A DNA stretch of 64,000 nt. Source: Polaribacter cellanae. Its GTDB lineage: Bacteria > Bacteroidota > Bacteroidia > Flavobacteriales > Flavobacteriaceae. The position numbers were made by a program, and so were the translations under genes. Below the pieces are notes generated by a model, which saw nothing but the letters and a program-made list of their open reading frames with translations, made no database searches and was not told the DNA's origin. The stretch spans positions 3,152,001 through 3,216,000 of the forward strand of contig NZ_CP071869.1 of the NCBI RefSeq assembly GCF_017569185.1. The letters are read 5' to 3'. Positions 8,530-17,158 of this stretch are shown one piece after another. Every line of letters starts with the position of its first letter. The stretch's first letter is position 1.

Positions 8530-9777
8530 ATGAACGTATTAAAAATAGCAACAGCAGGCAGTGTAGATGATGGTAAAAGTACCTTAATTGGGCGTTTATT
8601 ATACGACACAAAATCGTTAACGGATGATAAATTAGAAGCGATTGAAGAAAAGAGCAAACAAAGAGGTTTCGATTATTTAGATTTTTCTTTAGCAACAGAT
8701 GGTTTGGTAGCAGAAAGAGAACAAGGAATTACCATTGATGTTGCTCATATTTACTTTTCAACAAGAAAAAAGAGTTTCATTATTGCAGATACTCCAGGTC
8801 ATATAGAATATACCAGAAATATGGTTACTGGTGCTTCAACAGCACAAGCTTCTATCGTTTTAATTGATGCAAGAAATGGCGTTGTAGAACAAACGTATCG
8901 TCATTTTTTTATCAATAATTTATTGCGAATTAAAGATGTTGTAATCGCCATTAATAAAATGGATTTGGTCGATTTTTCCGAAGAAAAATACAACATCATT
9001 AAAGGAGAGATCGAATATTTAGCGAGCAAAAGCGAATATAAAAATCAGAATTTAACGTTTATTCCATTATCAGCTTTAAAAGGCGATAATGTAGTTACAA
9101 CATCAGAAAATATGCCTTGGTATAAAGGAGAAACGTTATTACATCATTTAGAAAGATTAGATGCAGAAGATGTACAAGAAGAAACCCAAGCACGTTTCCC
9201 TGTACAAACTGTTATTAGGCCAAAAACTTCAACATATCACGATTTTAGAGGGTATGCAGGCAAAATTTATGGAGGAGATTTTAAAGTTGGAGATAAAATA
9301 GCTGTATTACCATCGCAAACAAAATCAACCATAAAAAGTATTCATTTTTTTAACGAAGAGTTTGTAAGAGCAAAGAACGGAAGTTCTGTAACCATTACTT
9401 TAGAAGATAATGTAAATGTAAGTAGAGGAGATATGTTAGTAAAAATTAATGAAGAACCAACCATTACAAAGCAACTAAATGCTACTATTTGTTGGATGGA
9501 TTCAGCCCCATTGCAAGCGTCTCAAAAATATTACATCAAACATGGTGTAAATGACGCGCAAGCAAAAATCACTCAATTAAATACAATTATTAAGACCGAT
9601 TTTTCAGGAAAAATAGAAAATCCATCAGCATTAGAATTGAATCAAATAGGAGATATTCAATTAAAATTAAGCAAACCATTACTGGTAGATGCTTACAATG
9701 AAAATAAATCAAATGGGTCGTTTATTTTAATCAACCCAAAAACAAATAATACAGTTGGTGTTGGTTTTATCCGATAA
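8530..9777 (+). CDS. cysN: Sulfate adenylyltransferase large subunit (GTPase)
   Basis: 415 residues of elongation-factor type. GTP-binding motifs: P-loop GSVDDGKST near residue 10, DTPGHIEY, and NKMD. Domains 2 and 3 follow (about 215-415). The protein stops after domain 3, so there is no fused APS-kinase (CysC) domain as in NodQ-type proteins. It couples GTP hydrolysis to APS formation by CysD, encoded just upstream. Confidence 0.97.
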   Translation: MNVLKIATAGSVDDGKSTLIGRLLYDTKSLTDDKLEAIEEKSKQRGFDYLDFSLATDGLVAEREQGITIDVAHIYFSTRKKSFIIADTPGHIEYTRNMVTGASTAQASIVLIDARNGVVEQTYRHFFINNLLRIKDVVIAINKMDLVDFSEEKYNIIKGEIEYLASKSEYKNQNLTFIPLSALKGDNVVTTSENMPWYKGETLLHHLERLDAEDVQEETQARFPVQTVIRPKTSTYHDFRGYAGKIYGGDFKVGDKIAVLPSQTKSTIKSIHFFNEEFVRAKNGSSVTITLEDNVNVSRGDMLVKINEEPTITKQLNATICWMDSAPLQASQKYYIKHGVNDAQAKITQLNTIIKTDFSGKIENPSALELNQIGDIQLKLSKPLLVDAYNENKSNGSFILINPKTNNTVGVGFIR

Positions 9778-9779
9778 AT

Positions 9780-9872
9780 AAGAATTAAGTACAAAGTAGA
9801 TAGTATTAAGCAAAGTAGCTTTCTTAATACTTTTTACTTAATACTCAATACTTTTTACTAACTACTCAATAC
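9780..9872. repeat. Intercistronic fold-back element, TTAATACT/AGTATTAA words
   Basis: The left arm contains AGTATTAAG and AAGTAG words; the right arm has repeated CTTAATACT, CTCAATACT and TTTTACT words. It is a degenerate tandem repeat arranged as an inverted repeat, between cysN and the sulfite reductase gene. Confidence 0.5.
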
Positions 9873-9881
9873 TAAAAAAAA

Positions 9882-11984
9882 ATGCAAAGTTTTAGAACAG
9901 AAATAGAGAACCCAGTTGTAGAAAAAGACATTCTGGAATTAAACAGAAAAATTCAACTTTTTAAAGAAGGAGAAATAGACGAAGAGCGTTTTAGAAGTTT
10001 ACGCTTGGCAAGAGGCGTTTATGGCCAGCGTCAATTTGGTGTTCAAATGATTCGTATAAAATTACCTTTTGGTAGGGTTACAAGTGAACAATTACACAGA
10101 ATTGCAGATGTTTCAGATGAATATTCTCGTGGAAGACTGCACATTACTACAAGACAAGATATTCAAATTCATCATGTAAGTTTAGATAAAACACCAGAAT
10201 TATGGGCAAAATTAGCAAAAGATGATATTACCATACGTGAAGCCTGTGGAAATGCTGTTAGAAATATTACAGCATCAGAAACTGCAGGAATAGATATTAA
10301 CGAACCTTTTGATGTTTCACCTTATGCACATGCTACGTTTAAATTCTTTTTAAGAAACCCAATTTGTCAAGAAATGGGTCGTAAATTTAAAATTTCTTTT
10401 TCTGCAACAGATAACGATACTGCTATTAGTTTTATGCACGATTTAGGTTTTATCGCTAAGGTAAAAACCGAGAACGGAATTACGAAAAAAGGTTTTAAAG
10501 TTCTATTAGGTGGAGGTTTAGGATCGCAACCAAGACATGCAGATGTTATTTATGAATTTTTAGAAGAAGCTATTTTAATACCAACCATAGAGGGTGTTTT
10601 AAGAACTTTTGATAGATTTGGAGAACGTGCAAAAAGAGCCAAAGCAAGATTAAAATTTTTAGTAAAAGATTTAGGAGTTGAAGCCTTTTTAGACTTAGTT
10701 GCAGATGAAGTAAATGCGTTAGAAAACAAAACTTTTAAAGTAGATACTTCAGAATTTGAAAAACCTATCGTTTTTCAAGAAATCGAAATTCCTTCTGTAA
10801 AAATTGAAGATGAAACAGCTTTTCAAAAATGGAAAGACATAAATGTAATTCAACAAAAACAAAAAGGATTATTCGCCATTGGAATTAAAGTACATTTAGG
10901 AGACTTTTATACGCCAAAGGCAAGATTGTTAGCAGATTTGGTTAAGAAATACGCAGCCAATGAAATACGTTTAACCCTAAGACAGAATATTTTAATTCGT
11001 CATGTAAGAGCAGCATTATTACCATTCTTTTATATTGAATTACAAAAATTAGGTTTCGCAAAAGCAGGTTATAATTCTGCATCAGATATTACAGCTTGCC
11101 CAGGAACAGATACTTGTAATTTAGGAATTGCGAGTAGTACAGGAATAGCCGTAGAATTAGAAAAAGTATTGGAAAATGAGTACCCAAAATATTTAAATAA
11201 CAAAGAAATCGCCATTAAAATTAGTGGTTGTATGAATGCTTGTGGGCAACACAATATGGCACACATTGGTTTTCAAGGAATGTCTATTAAAGTAGCTAAT
11301 TTACAGGCACCAGCTTTACAAATTTTAATAGGTGGAGGAATTTTAGGCGATGGAAAAGGTCGTTTTTCAGATAAATTAGTAAAAGTACCAAGTAAAAGAG
11401 GACCAGAAGCATTACGTATTTTATTAAATGATGTTGAGAAAAATCAGCAAGAAAAAGAGACTTTTTTAGAATATTACGACAGACAAGGAAAAACGTATTT
11501 CTACGATCTATTAAAAGGATTGCAAGACACTACGAATTTAGAATCAAGCGATTTTATCGATTGGGGACATTCAGAAAACTACGTAAAAGCAATTGGAGTA
11601 GGAGAATGTGCAGGAGTTGTAATCGATTTAATTGCAACACTTTTATTCGAAAGTGAAGAAAAAATCTCTAATTCAGAAGAAGCTCTAAATGAGAATCAAT
11701 TTTCAGATAGCATTTATCACACATACACATCTTTGGTAAATACTGCAAAAGCACTATTAATAGCAGAAAATGTAAAAACAAATACACAGGCAGGAATTAT
11801 TTCTGATTTTCAGAAGCATTTCGTAGATGCTAATAAATTCGAAATAAATGGTTCTTTCGAAGATTTAGTGTATCAAATTAAAAAAGAAGCACCCACCAAA
11901 GCGTTTGCAGAAAGTTATTTAAATGATGCAAAATCATTTTATAAAAAAGCAGATGCGTTTAGAACTGTTGAAGTTGAGGGGTAA
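9882..11984 (+). CDS. Sulfite reductase hemoprotein with HEPN-like C-terminal extension
   Basis: 700 residues. The first 540 follow the nitrite/sulfite reductase plan: two ferredoxin-like half domains and two siroheme/[4Fe-4S] domains. Cluster ligands are visible as Cys406 and Cys412 (ACPGTDTC) and Cys450 and Cys454 (GCMNAC). Siroheme-binding arginines lie in GRLHITTRQDIQ and RLTLRQN. From about 590 to 700 an extra all-helical part (SIYHTYTSLVNTAKALLIAE onwards) resembles HEPN domains. It reduces sulfite to sulfide with six electrons; the ferredoxin and its reductase encoded downstream are likely donors. Nitrite is an alternative substrate, but the sulfur operon favours sulfite. Function of the tail is unknown. 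Confidence 0.9.
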   Translation: MQSFRTEIENPVVEKDILELNRKIQLFKEGEIDEERFRSLRLARGVYGQRQFGVQMIRIKLPFGRVTSEQLHRIADVSDEYSRGRLHITTRQDIQIHHVSLDKTPELWAKLAKDDITIREACGNAVRNITASETAGIDINEPFDVSPYAHATFKFFLRNPICQEMGRKFKISFSATDNDTAISFMHDLGFIAKVKTENGITKKGFKVLLGGGLGSQPRHADVIYEFLEEAILIPTIEGVLRTFDRFGERAKRAKARLKFLVKDLGVEAFLDLVADEVNALENKTFKVDTSEFEKPIVFQEIEIPSVKIEDETAFQKWKDINVIQQKQKGLFAIGIKVHLGDFYTPKARLLADLVKKYAANEIRLTLRQNILIRHVRAALLPFFYIELQKLGFAKAGYNSASDITACPGTDTCNLGIASSTGIAVELEKVLENEYPKYLNNKEIAIKISGCMNACGQHNMAHIGFQGMSIKVANLQAPALQILIGGGILGDGKGRFSDKLVKVPSKRGPEALRILLNDVEKNQQEKETFLEYYDRQGKTYFYDLLKGLQDTTNLESSDFIDWGHSENYVKAIGVGECAGVVIDLIATLLFESEEKISNSEEALNENQFSDSIYHTYTSLVNTAKALLIAENVKTNTQAGIISDFQKHFVDANKFEINGSFEDLVYQIKKEAPTKAFAESYLNDAKSFYKKADAFRTVEVEG

Positions 11985-11992
11985 GAATTTAG

Positions 11993-12025
11993 TATCAAGT
12001 ATCAAGTATCAAGACAGAAAAGACT
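11993..12025. repeat. Short tandem repeat of AGTATCA words
   Basis: Three near-tandem copies of a 7-bp unit (AGTATCA) right after the sulfite reductase stop. Degenerate intergenic word repeats of this kind recur in the window. Confidence 0.6.
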
Positions 12026-12083
12026 TATGACGTAAGACTTTAAGATTGTTGCGAACATACGTTTGAAATAAATTAGTTAGAAA

Positions 12084-12962
12084 ATGAATAATTATAATAA
12101 CAAAATAACAGAATCTGTATTTCCTCTAAAGCCTGCATTGAGCGAAGTCGAAATGGGGGATAAAAGGAGGTTATTAACAGTAGTTGGAGCTGGTCCTGGA
12201 GATGTAGATTTAATTACATTAAAAGCAATTAAAGTTTTAAAAAAGGCAGATGTTGTTTTGTACGATGCTTTGGTAAACGAAGAATTATTAGACTTTATAA
12301 ATCCGAGTGCAGAAATCATTTTTGTGGGGAAGAGAAAAGGTTGTTACAGATATCAACAAGAACAAATTAACGAGTTAATTGTTGCCAGAGCAAAAACACA
12401 TGGGCATGTAGTTCGCTTAAAAGGTGGAGATCCTTTTATTTTTGGAAGAGGAGCAGAAGAAATGGAATTTGCAGCAAGTTTTGGAATCGAAACAGCTATG
12501 GTTCCAGGTATTTCGTCTTCGTTGGCAGTTCCTGCATATCAAAATATTCCAGTAACAAAACGTGGAAGCGCAGAAAGTTTTTGGGTAATTACAGGAACTA
12601 CAAAAGAACATAAAATATCGAATGATGTTGCTTTGGCAGCAAAATCGAATGCAACAGTTGTGGTGTTAATGGGAATGGGAAAATTGCCAGAGATTATCAA
12701 GTTGTTTCAACAAGAAAATAAAAACGATTTGCCAGTTGCTATCATTCAAAATGGAACAAGAAGCAACGAAAAAGTAGGAATTGGAACTGTAGACACTATT
12801 TTAGAGGTGGTTAAAAAGCAAGAATTAAGCAATCCTGCAATTATTGTTTTGGGAGAAGTTGTAAAACATCGTGAAAAATTATCAGAAATCAAGAATTTTA
12901 GAGATAATAACCAAGACAATATCACGCAACCGCAAGAAAGGGTTTTGCAATTCAACGAATAA
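12084..12962 (+). CDS. cobA: Uroporphyrinogen-III C-methyltransferase
   Basis: Methylates uroporphyrinogen III twice with SAM to make precorrin-2, the precursor of siroheme needed by the upstream sulfite reductase. SUMT motifs are present: VVGAGPGDVDLIT, VRLKGGDPFIFGRG, VPGISSSLAVPAY, VLMGMGKL. The stretch before residue 24 holds a copy of the REP word at 12136-12155, read as ALSEVEM. The true start may be ATG 12153 (MGDKRRLLTVVG), which gives a family-like N-terminus of 269 residues; from ATG 12084 it is 292. Confidence 0.94.
   Translation: MNNYNNKITESVFPLKPALSEVEMGDKRRLLTVVGAGPGDVDLITLKAIKVLKKADVVLYDALVNEELLDFINPSAEIIFVGKRKGCYRYQQEQINELIVARAKTHGHVVRLKGGDPFIFGRGAEEMEFAASFGIETAMVPGISSSLAVPAYQNIPVTKRGSAESFWVITGTTKEHKISNDVALAAKSNATVVVLMGMGKLPEIIKLFQQENKNDLPVAIIQNGTRSNEKVGIGTVDTILEVVKKQELSNPAIIVLGEVVKHREKLSEIKNFRDNNQDNITQPQERVLQFNE
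12136..12155. repeat. REP word within or just before cobA
   Basis: CATTGAGCGAAGTCGAAATG belongs to the same family as the palindrome at 1274-1317. Its last three bases form the ATG 12153 that may be the real cobA start. Confidence 0.7.
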
Positions 12963-12981
12963 ACAATTACACAATAATATA

Positions 12982-13557
12982 ATGGAACAAAACGAATTAT
13001 ATCCCATTTTTTTAAAAACGAATCAATTAGAAACCTTAATTGTTGGTGGAGGTTTTGTGGCATTAGAGAAATTATCTTTTTTGTTGAAATCGAGTCCGAA
13101 TTCCAAAGTAATCATGGTTTCTCCATTTTTTAGAGAAGAAACCCAAGAATTAGCAAATAAATTCGAAATAAAAATGATTGTTGATAAATACAATAAAACC
13201 TATTTATCAAACAAAAGTATCGTCATTGCAACTACCGATAAAGAAGCTGTAAATATTAAAGTTTACAAAGATTGTAAAGAAAGAAATATTTTGGTAAATG
13301 TTGCAGATAACCCTCCATATTGCGATTTTTATATGGGTGGAATTGTAACCAAAGGAAATGTAAAAATTGCGATTTCTACAAACGGAAAATCACCAACAAC
13401 CGCGAAAAGATTACGTCAGTTTTTTGAAGATGTAATTCCAGAAAACATAGACGATTTAGTCAAAAATTTAAACGAATACAGAAAAACCATCAAAGGAAAC
13501 TTTGAAGAAAAAGTAGAAAAACTAAACGAATTTACAAAGAGTTTGGTAGAAAAATAA
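12982..13557 (+). CDS. Precorrin-2 dehydrogenase / sirohydrochlorin ferrochelatase (siroheme synthase)
   Basis: 191 residues from ATG 12982; an open frame from 12871 overlaps cobA in another frame and is not needed. It matches the N-terminal part of CysG (Met8p type): NAD-binding LIVGGGFVALEKL at residues 18-30, then VNVADNPPYCDFYMGGIV and the TNGKSPTTAKRLR motif. It oxidises precorrin-2 and inserts iron to give siroheme. Together with the preceding methyltransferase it does the work of fused CysG, here as two genes 19 bp apart. Confidence 0.9.
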   Translation: MEQNELYPIFLKTNQLETLIVGGGFVALEKLSFLLKSSPNSKVIMVSPFFREETQELANKFEIKMIVDKYNKTYLSNKSIVIATTDKEAVNIKVYKDCKERNILVNVADNPPYCDFYMGGIVTKGNVKIAISTNGKSPTTAKRLRQFFEDVIPENIDDLVKNLNEYRKTIKGNFEEKVEKLNEFTKSLVEK

Positions 13558-13559
13558 AG

Positions 13560-13625
13560 TGGTTATTAGCCTTTAGCTTTTTGCAATTAGTAAACGGCTA
13601 AAAGCAAGTAGCTAAAAGCAAATTT
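13560..13625. repeat. Intercistronic fold-back element, TTAGC/GCTAAAAG words
   Basis: The left arm holds TTTAGCTTTTTGC and the right arm repeats CTAAAAGCA twice. It lies between the siroheme synthase and reductase genes. Confidence 0.5.
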
Positions 13626-13633
13626 TTAAAAAG

Positions 13634-14689
13634 ATGATTACAACAGACATACTAATTATTGGAGCAGGACCCACAGGATTATTTACCGTTTTTGAAGCAG
13701 GATTATTAAAACTAAAATGCCATTTAATAGATGCTTTACCACAACCTGGAGGACAATGTTCAGAAATTTATCCAAAGAAACCAATTTACGATATTCCTGC
13801 CTATCCAGAAATTTTAGCAGGAGATTTAACAAAAAATCTTATGGAGCAAATAAAACAATTTGAGCCTGGTTTTACTTTGGGTGAAAGAGCAGAAACAATT
13901 GATAAACAAGAAGATGGTACATTTATTGTAACCACCAATAAAGGCACAGAACACCATGCAAAAATCGTTGCAATTGCAGGTGGTTTAGGGTCTTTTGAAC
14001 CAAGAAAACCATTAATTGAAAACATTATCAATTTCGAAGACAAAGGAGTAGAATATATCATTAAAGAACCAGAACTTTATAGAGATAAAAAAGTAGTAAT
14101 CTCTGGAGGTGGAGACTCTGCTTTAGATTGGGCAATTTTCTTGTCCGATATTGCATCAGAAGTTACCTTAATTCACAGAAGAAATGAATTTAGAGGCGCT
14201 TTAGATTCTGTTGAAAAAGTACAAGAATTAAAAAATTTAGGAAAAATAAATTTAATAACGCCTGCAGAAGTAAAAGGAATTTTAGGAACCGATAAAGTAA
14301 CAGGAGTTGTGGTAGAGAAAAAAGGCGAAGATGGTTTTATTATAGATACAGATCATTTTATTCCGCTTTTTGGATTGTCGCCAAAATTAGGTCCCATAGG
14401 AAATTGGGGATTAGAAATCGAGAAAAATGCAATCAAAGTAAATAACGCTTTAGATTATCAAACAAATATTCCAGGAGTGTATGCCATTGGAGATGTAAAT
14501 ACGTATCCAGGAAAATTAAAATTAATTTTATGTGGATTTCACGAAGCAACTTTAATGTGTCAAAGTGCGTTTCAAAGAATTTTTCCAGATAAAAAATATG
14601 TAATGAAATATACAACAGTAGGTGGAGTAGATGGTTTCGATGGAACAAGAAAAGAAGCACCAAAAGCAGTAGTTAAAGCGATTCAATAA
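13634..14689 (+). CDS. Ferredoxin-NADP reductase, thioredoxin-reductase-like type
   Basis: 351 residues. FAD-binding IIGAGPTGLFTVFEAG at the N-terminus, NADP-binding VISGGGDSALDWAI near 156, and FAD motif GVYAIGDVNTYPG near 285. The CxxC of thioredoxin reductases is missing, as in the FNR group of this fold. Located just before a ferredoxin gene and in the sulfite reductase operon, it most likely passes NADPH electrons to that ferredoxin and on to sulfite reductase. Confidence 0.88.
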   Translation: MITTDILIIGAGPTGLFTVFEAGLLKLKCHLIDALPQPGGQCSEIYPKKPIYDIPAYPEILAGDLTKNLMEQIKQFEPGFTLGERAETIDKQEDGTFIVTTNKGTEHHAKIVAIAGGLGSFEPRKPLIENIINFEDKGVEYIIKEPELYRDKKVVISGGGDSALDWAIFLSDIASEVTLIHRRNEFRGALDSVEKVQELKNLGKINLITPAEVKGILGTDKVTGVVVEKKGEDGFIIDTDHFIPLFGLSPKLGPIGNWGLEIEKNAIKVNNALDYQTNIPGVYAIGDVNTYPGKLKLILCGFHEATLMCQSAFQRIFPDKKYVMKYTTVGGVDGFDGTRKEAPKAVVKAIQ

Positions 14690-14697
14690 TTTTCCGG

Positions 14698-14716
14698 CAA
14701 GGTTTTAAAAACCTTG
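14698..14716. repeat. Small palindrome CAAGG-TTTTAAAAA-CCTTG
   Basis: A compact inverted repeat with a TTTTAAAAA middle right after the reductase gene, of the same layout as the 33-bp palindrome at 14789. It may act as a transcription end or processing site. Confidence 0.5.
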
Positions 14717-14788
14717 TAGGTATCTTTTAAAAACTTTTCAGAAAATAGACAAACGAATATATTTAACAATTAAATTATAATTAGTAAA

Positions 14789-14821
14789 AGACCTCACAGG
14801 TTTTTAAAACCTGTGAGGTCT
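14789..14821. repeat. 33-bp palindromic repeat, copy A
   Basis: A near-perfect palindrome: AGACCTCACAGG, TTTTTAAAA, then the complement. An identical 33-bp copy is at 31053-31085. Being identical in two unrelated intergenic sites, it is a dispersed element, not a gene-specific terminator. Confidence 0.85.
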
Positions 14822-14837
14822 AATCAATCAAAATCCT

Positions 14838-14845
14838 TATTTTTG
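14838..14845 (+). promoter_or_regulatory. Possible -7 box before the ferredoxin gene
   Basis: TATTTTTG fits TAnnTTTG and lies 20 bp before the ferredoxin ATG. No -33 TTTG stands at the right distance, so this is only suggestive of a second promoter inside the sulfur operon. Confidence 0.3.
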
Positions 14846-14865
14846 GGTTTGATAAAAGAGATATA

Positions 14866-15198
14866 ATGAGTTTAGATGTAAATCTTAAAATAACAGACAG
14901 AAATGGCGTAACACACGATATAGTTGCACCAACAGATATGGCAATGAATCTAATGGAAGTTGTTCGTTCGTACGAATTGGCAGAAGAAGGAACCATTGGT
15001 ATTTGTGGAGGAATGGCAATGTGTGCTTCGTGCCAATGTTATGTAAAATCAAACCACGAATTACCAGAAATGTCTGATGATGAGGACGCTATGTTAGCAG
15101 AAGCATTTTATGTAGAAGATAATAGTAGATTGGGTTGTCAGATTCAAATTACACCAGAAATTAATGGTTTAGAAGTAGAATTGGCGCCAGAATCCTAA
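14866..15198 (+). CDS. [2Fe-2S] ferredoxin, adrenodoxin/plant type
   Basis: 110 residues. Cluster ligands are in CGGMAMCASC (C-x5-C-x2-C) near residues 47-55, with the fourth in LGCQIQI near 85. Acidic throughout, as usual for electron-transfer ferredoxins. It follows a ferredoxin-NADP reductase gene and belongs to the sulfur operon, so it probably feeds electrons to sulfite reductase. Confidence 0.92.
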   Translation: MSLDVNLKITDRNGVTHDIVAPTDMAMNLMEVVRSYELAEEGTIGICGGMAMCASCQCYVKSNHELPEMSDDEDAMLAEAFYVEDNSRLGCQIQITPEINGLEVELAPES

Positions 15199-15206
15199 AT
15201 TAAAAA

Positions 15207-15962
15207 ATGAAAGAAGTAGCACAAAACGTTTCCGTAGAAAATTATAGCATGTGTTTAAGAGATGCTGTGGAAGTTTTTACCAAAGAATTGATAAATTGCC
15301 TGTTTGATAAAAATTATCAGCAGGAAAAAAGTGCGGACACTAAAAATAAATTCTTCAAAATTTTAGAAAGATTAGCTATTAATAATGAAGATTGTTCTTG
15401 GATTGCTTTCGAAAATTCATTTCCAGAAATAAGAAGAAAATTAGATTTAGATGCTTTTGCAGCTTTAAAATTAGATCCTGCAGCAAAAAGTTTACGAGAA
15501 GTCTATTTAGCATATCCTGGTTTTTATGCAATTGCAGTGTATAGATTAAGCAATCAATTATTAAAACAAGAAATTCCTGTTTTACCAAGAATGATGAGTG
15601 AGTTTGCACACAGCACAACAGGAACAGACATTCATCCAGGAGCAGAAATTGGCGATTCGTTTTTTATAGATCACGCAACCGGAATTGTAATTGGAGAAAC
15701 CACCATCATTAAAAATAATGTAACAATTTTTCAGGGAGTTACTTTAGGCGGAATTCAAGTAAAAAAAAGTTTGGCATCTACAAAACGCCATCCAACCATA
15801 GAAAATAATGTAATTATTTACGCAAATGCTACTATTTTGGGTGGAGATGTTGTTATTGGAGAAAATTCAATAATTGGAGCAAATGTGTGTATTACAGAAA
15901 TGGTTTCCGAAAATTCGGTAGTAACTGTACAAGCAGAAAATAAAATTTTTCAAAGAAATTAA
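15207..15962 (+). CDS. cysE: Serine O-acetyltransferase
   Basis: 251 residues. An N-terminal helical part is followed by a left-handed beta-helix of hexapeptide repeats (GTDIHPGAEIGDSFFIDHATG, then IVIGETTIIKNN and FQGVTLGG). The His in DHATG is the catalytic base in this family. Transfers acetyl from acetyl-CoA to serine, giving the substrate of the cysteine synthase encoded 1 bp downstream. Nine bases separate it from the ferredoxin gene. Confidence 0.94.
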   Translation: MKEVAQNVSVENYSMCLRDAVEVFTKELINCLFDKNYQQEKSADTKNKFFKILERLAINNEDCSWIAFENSFPEIRRKLDLDAFAALKLDPAAKSLREVYLAYPGFYAIAVYRLSNQLLKQEIPVLPRMMSEFAHSTTGTDIHPGAEIGDSFFIDHATGIVIGETTIIKNNVTIFQGVTLGGIQVKKSLASTKRHPTIENNVIIYANATILGGDVVIGENSIIGANVCITEMVSENSVVTVQAENKIFQRN

Positions 15963-15963
15963 G

Positions 15964-16857
15964 ATGAAAACTAAAAGTATTATAGATTTTGTTGGAAACA
16001 CACCTTTGGTGGAAGCACAACAAATTTTCAAAAAAGACGGCGTTACTTTATTGCTAAAATTAGAAGGCAATAATCCTGGAGGAAGCGTAAAAGATAGAGC
16101 TGCTTATAATATGATTTCTGAAGCTTTAAGAAGAAAAAATATTAAAAAAGGAGATACTTTAGTAGAAGCAACCAGTGGAAATACAGGAATTGCGTTGGCA
16201 TTAATGGCAAAAGTTTTAGGTGTAAATATGGTGTTGGTAATGCCAGAAAACTCCACAATCGAAAGAGTAAAAACGATGCGTGCTTATGGAGCAAAAGTAC
16301 ACTTAACTCCACAAGAAGATGGTATGGAAGGCTCAATTGATTATGCTTTAAAATTAAAGTATAAAAAAGGTTATTTTAGATTGAATCAATTTGATAATAC
16401 AGACAATTCCAAAGCACATTACAAAACGACAGGGCCAGAAATTTGGAGAGATACAGAAGGTAAAGTTACACATTTTGTTTCGGCAATGGGAACTACAGGA
16501 ACCATTATGGGCGTTTCAGATTATTTGAAAGAGCAAAATAAAAACATTACAATTATTGGAGCTCAACCTAAAGATGGAGCTAAAATCCCGGGCATTAGAA
16601 AGTGGAAAGAAGAATACTTACCAGCAATTTTTAATGCTTCAAAAGTAGATAAAGTGATAGAAGTAAATGTAGAAGAAGCTACAGAAATGACAAGAAGATT
16701 AGCAACTCAAGAAGGTATTTTTGCAGGAATGAGCAGTGGAGGTTCTGTAGCAACAGCAATTAAAGTTGCCGAAAAATTAGACAAAGGAGTCGTTGTTGCA
16801 ATTATTTGCGATAGAGGAGACCGTTATTTATCATCTTCACTTTTTGAAAAAGAATAA
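15964..16857 (+). CDS. cysM: Cysteine synthase
   Basis: 297 residues. PLP enzyme forming cysteine from O-acetylserine and sulfide. Seen: PLP lysine in NPGGSVKDRAA near residue 44, substrate loop TSGNTGIALA, and phosphate cradle GTTGTIMG. Length and the EGNNPGGSVKDR form fit CysM more than CysK. It begins one base after the cysE stop and ends the sulfate operon; a hairpin follows at 16913. Confidence 0.93.
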   Translation: MKTKSIIDFVGNTPLVEAQQIFKKDGVTLLLKLEGNNPGGSVKDRAAYNMISEALRRKNIKKGDTLVEATSGNTGIALALMAKVLGVNMVLVMPENSTIERVKTMRAYGAKVHLTPQEDGMEGSIDYALKLKYKKGYFRLNQFDNTDNSKAHYKTTGPEIWRDTEGKVTHFVSAMGTTGTIMGVSDYLKEQNKNITIIGAQPKDGAKIPGIRKWKEEYLPAIFNASKVDKVIEVNVEEATEMTRRLATQEGIFAGMSSGGSVATAIKVAEKLDKGVVVAIICDRGDRYLSSSLFEKE

Positions 16858-16912
16858 TTTACAAACAAGCGAAATAATAAAAGACGATCCTTTGTTAAAT
16901 TTAGCAACAATA

Positions 16913-16951
16913 ATTCTGCAAATAAAAAAATAATCCGTTTATTTGCAGAAT
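16913..16951. terminator. 14-bp perfect inverted repeat after cysM
   Basis: ATTCTGCAAATAAA (16913-16926) and its exact complement (16938-16951) enclose an 11-nt loop. It lies between the cysM stop and the riboswitch. There is no U-run, so it may be a terminator of the sulfate operon or an operator next to the metH promoter. Confidence 0.55.
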
Positions 16952-16974
16952 AGTTCATAAACTTATCGATTTAC

Positions 16975-17107
16975 GTTATCACGAAAGGCAGAGGGATTAG
17001 ACCCATTGAAGCCTTGGCAACCCTTTGCAAAGCAAATGCTGAATTTATTTCAGCATCTTTTTAAAAGAAGGTGCTACATTCTACAAGCTTTAGGCTTGAA
17101 AGATAAC
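16975..17107 (+). ncRNA. SAM-I (S-box) riboswitch before metH
   Basis: P1 is formed by GTTATC (16975-16980) and GATAAC (17102-17107). The conserved core is visible: GGCAGAGGGATTAGACCC, then GAAGCCTTGGCAACC, a variable hairpin (GCAAATGCTGAA / TTCAGC), and AAGGTGCTACATTCTAC. This matches the SAM-I consensus. It binds S-adenosylmethionine and would switch off the metH-metF genes when SAM is plentiful. The leader ends about 52 nt before the metH start; the CACCTTTC downstream could pair with the GAAGGTG of the core, hinting at the switching helix. Confidence 0.93.
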
Positions 17108-17158
17108 AGCGAAAAAAACACCTTTCCTGATGACATATATTGATAAAAACATCAAAAA

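Noticed and set aside
12871..12981. Longer siroheme synthase starting inside cobA
   Set aside because: It overlaps cobA in another frame and has no family-like residues; ATG 12982 gives the normal N-terminus.
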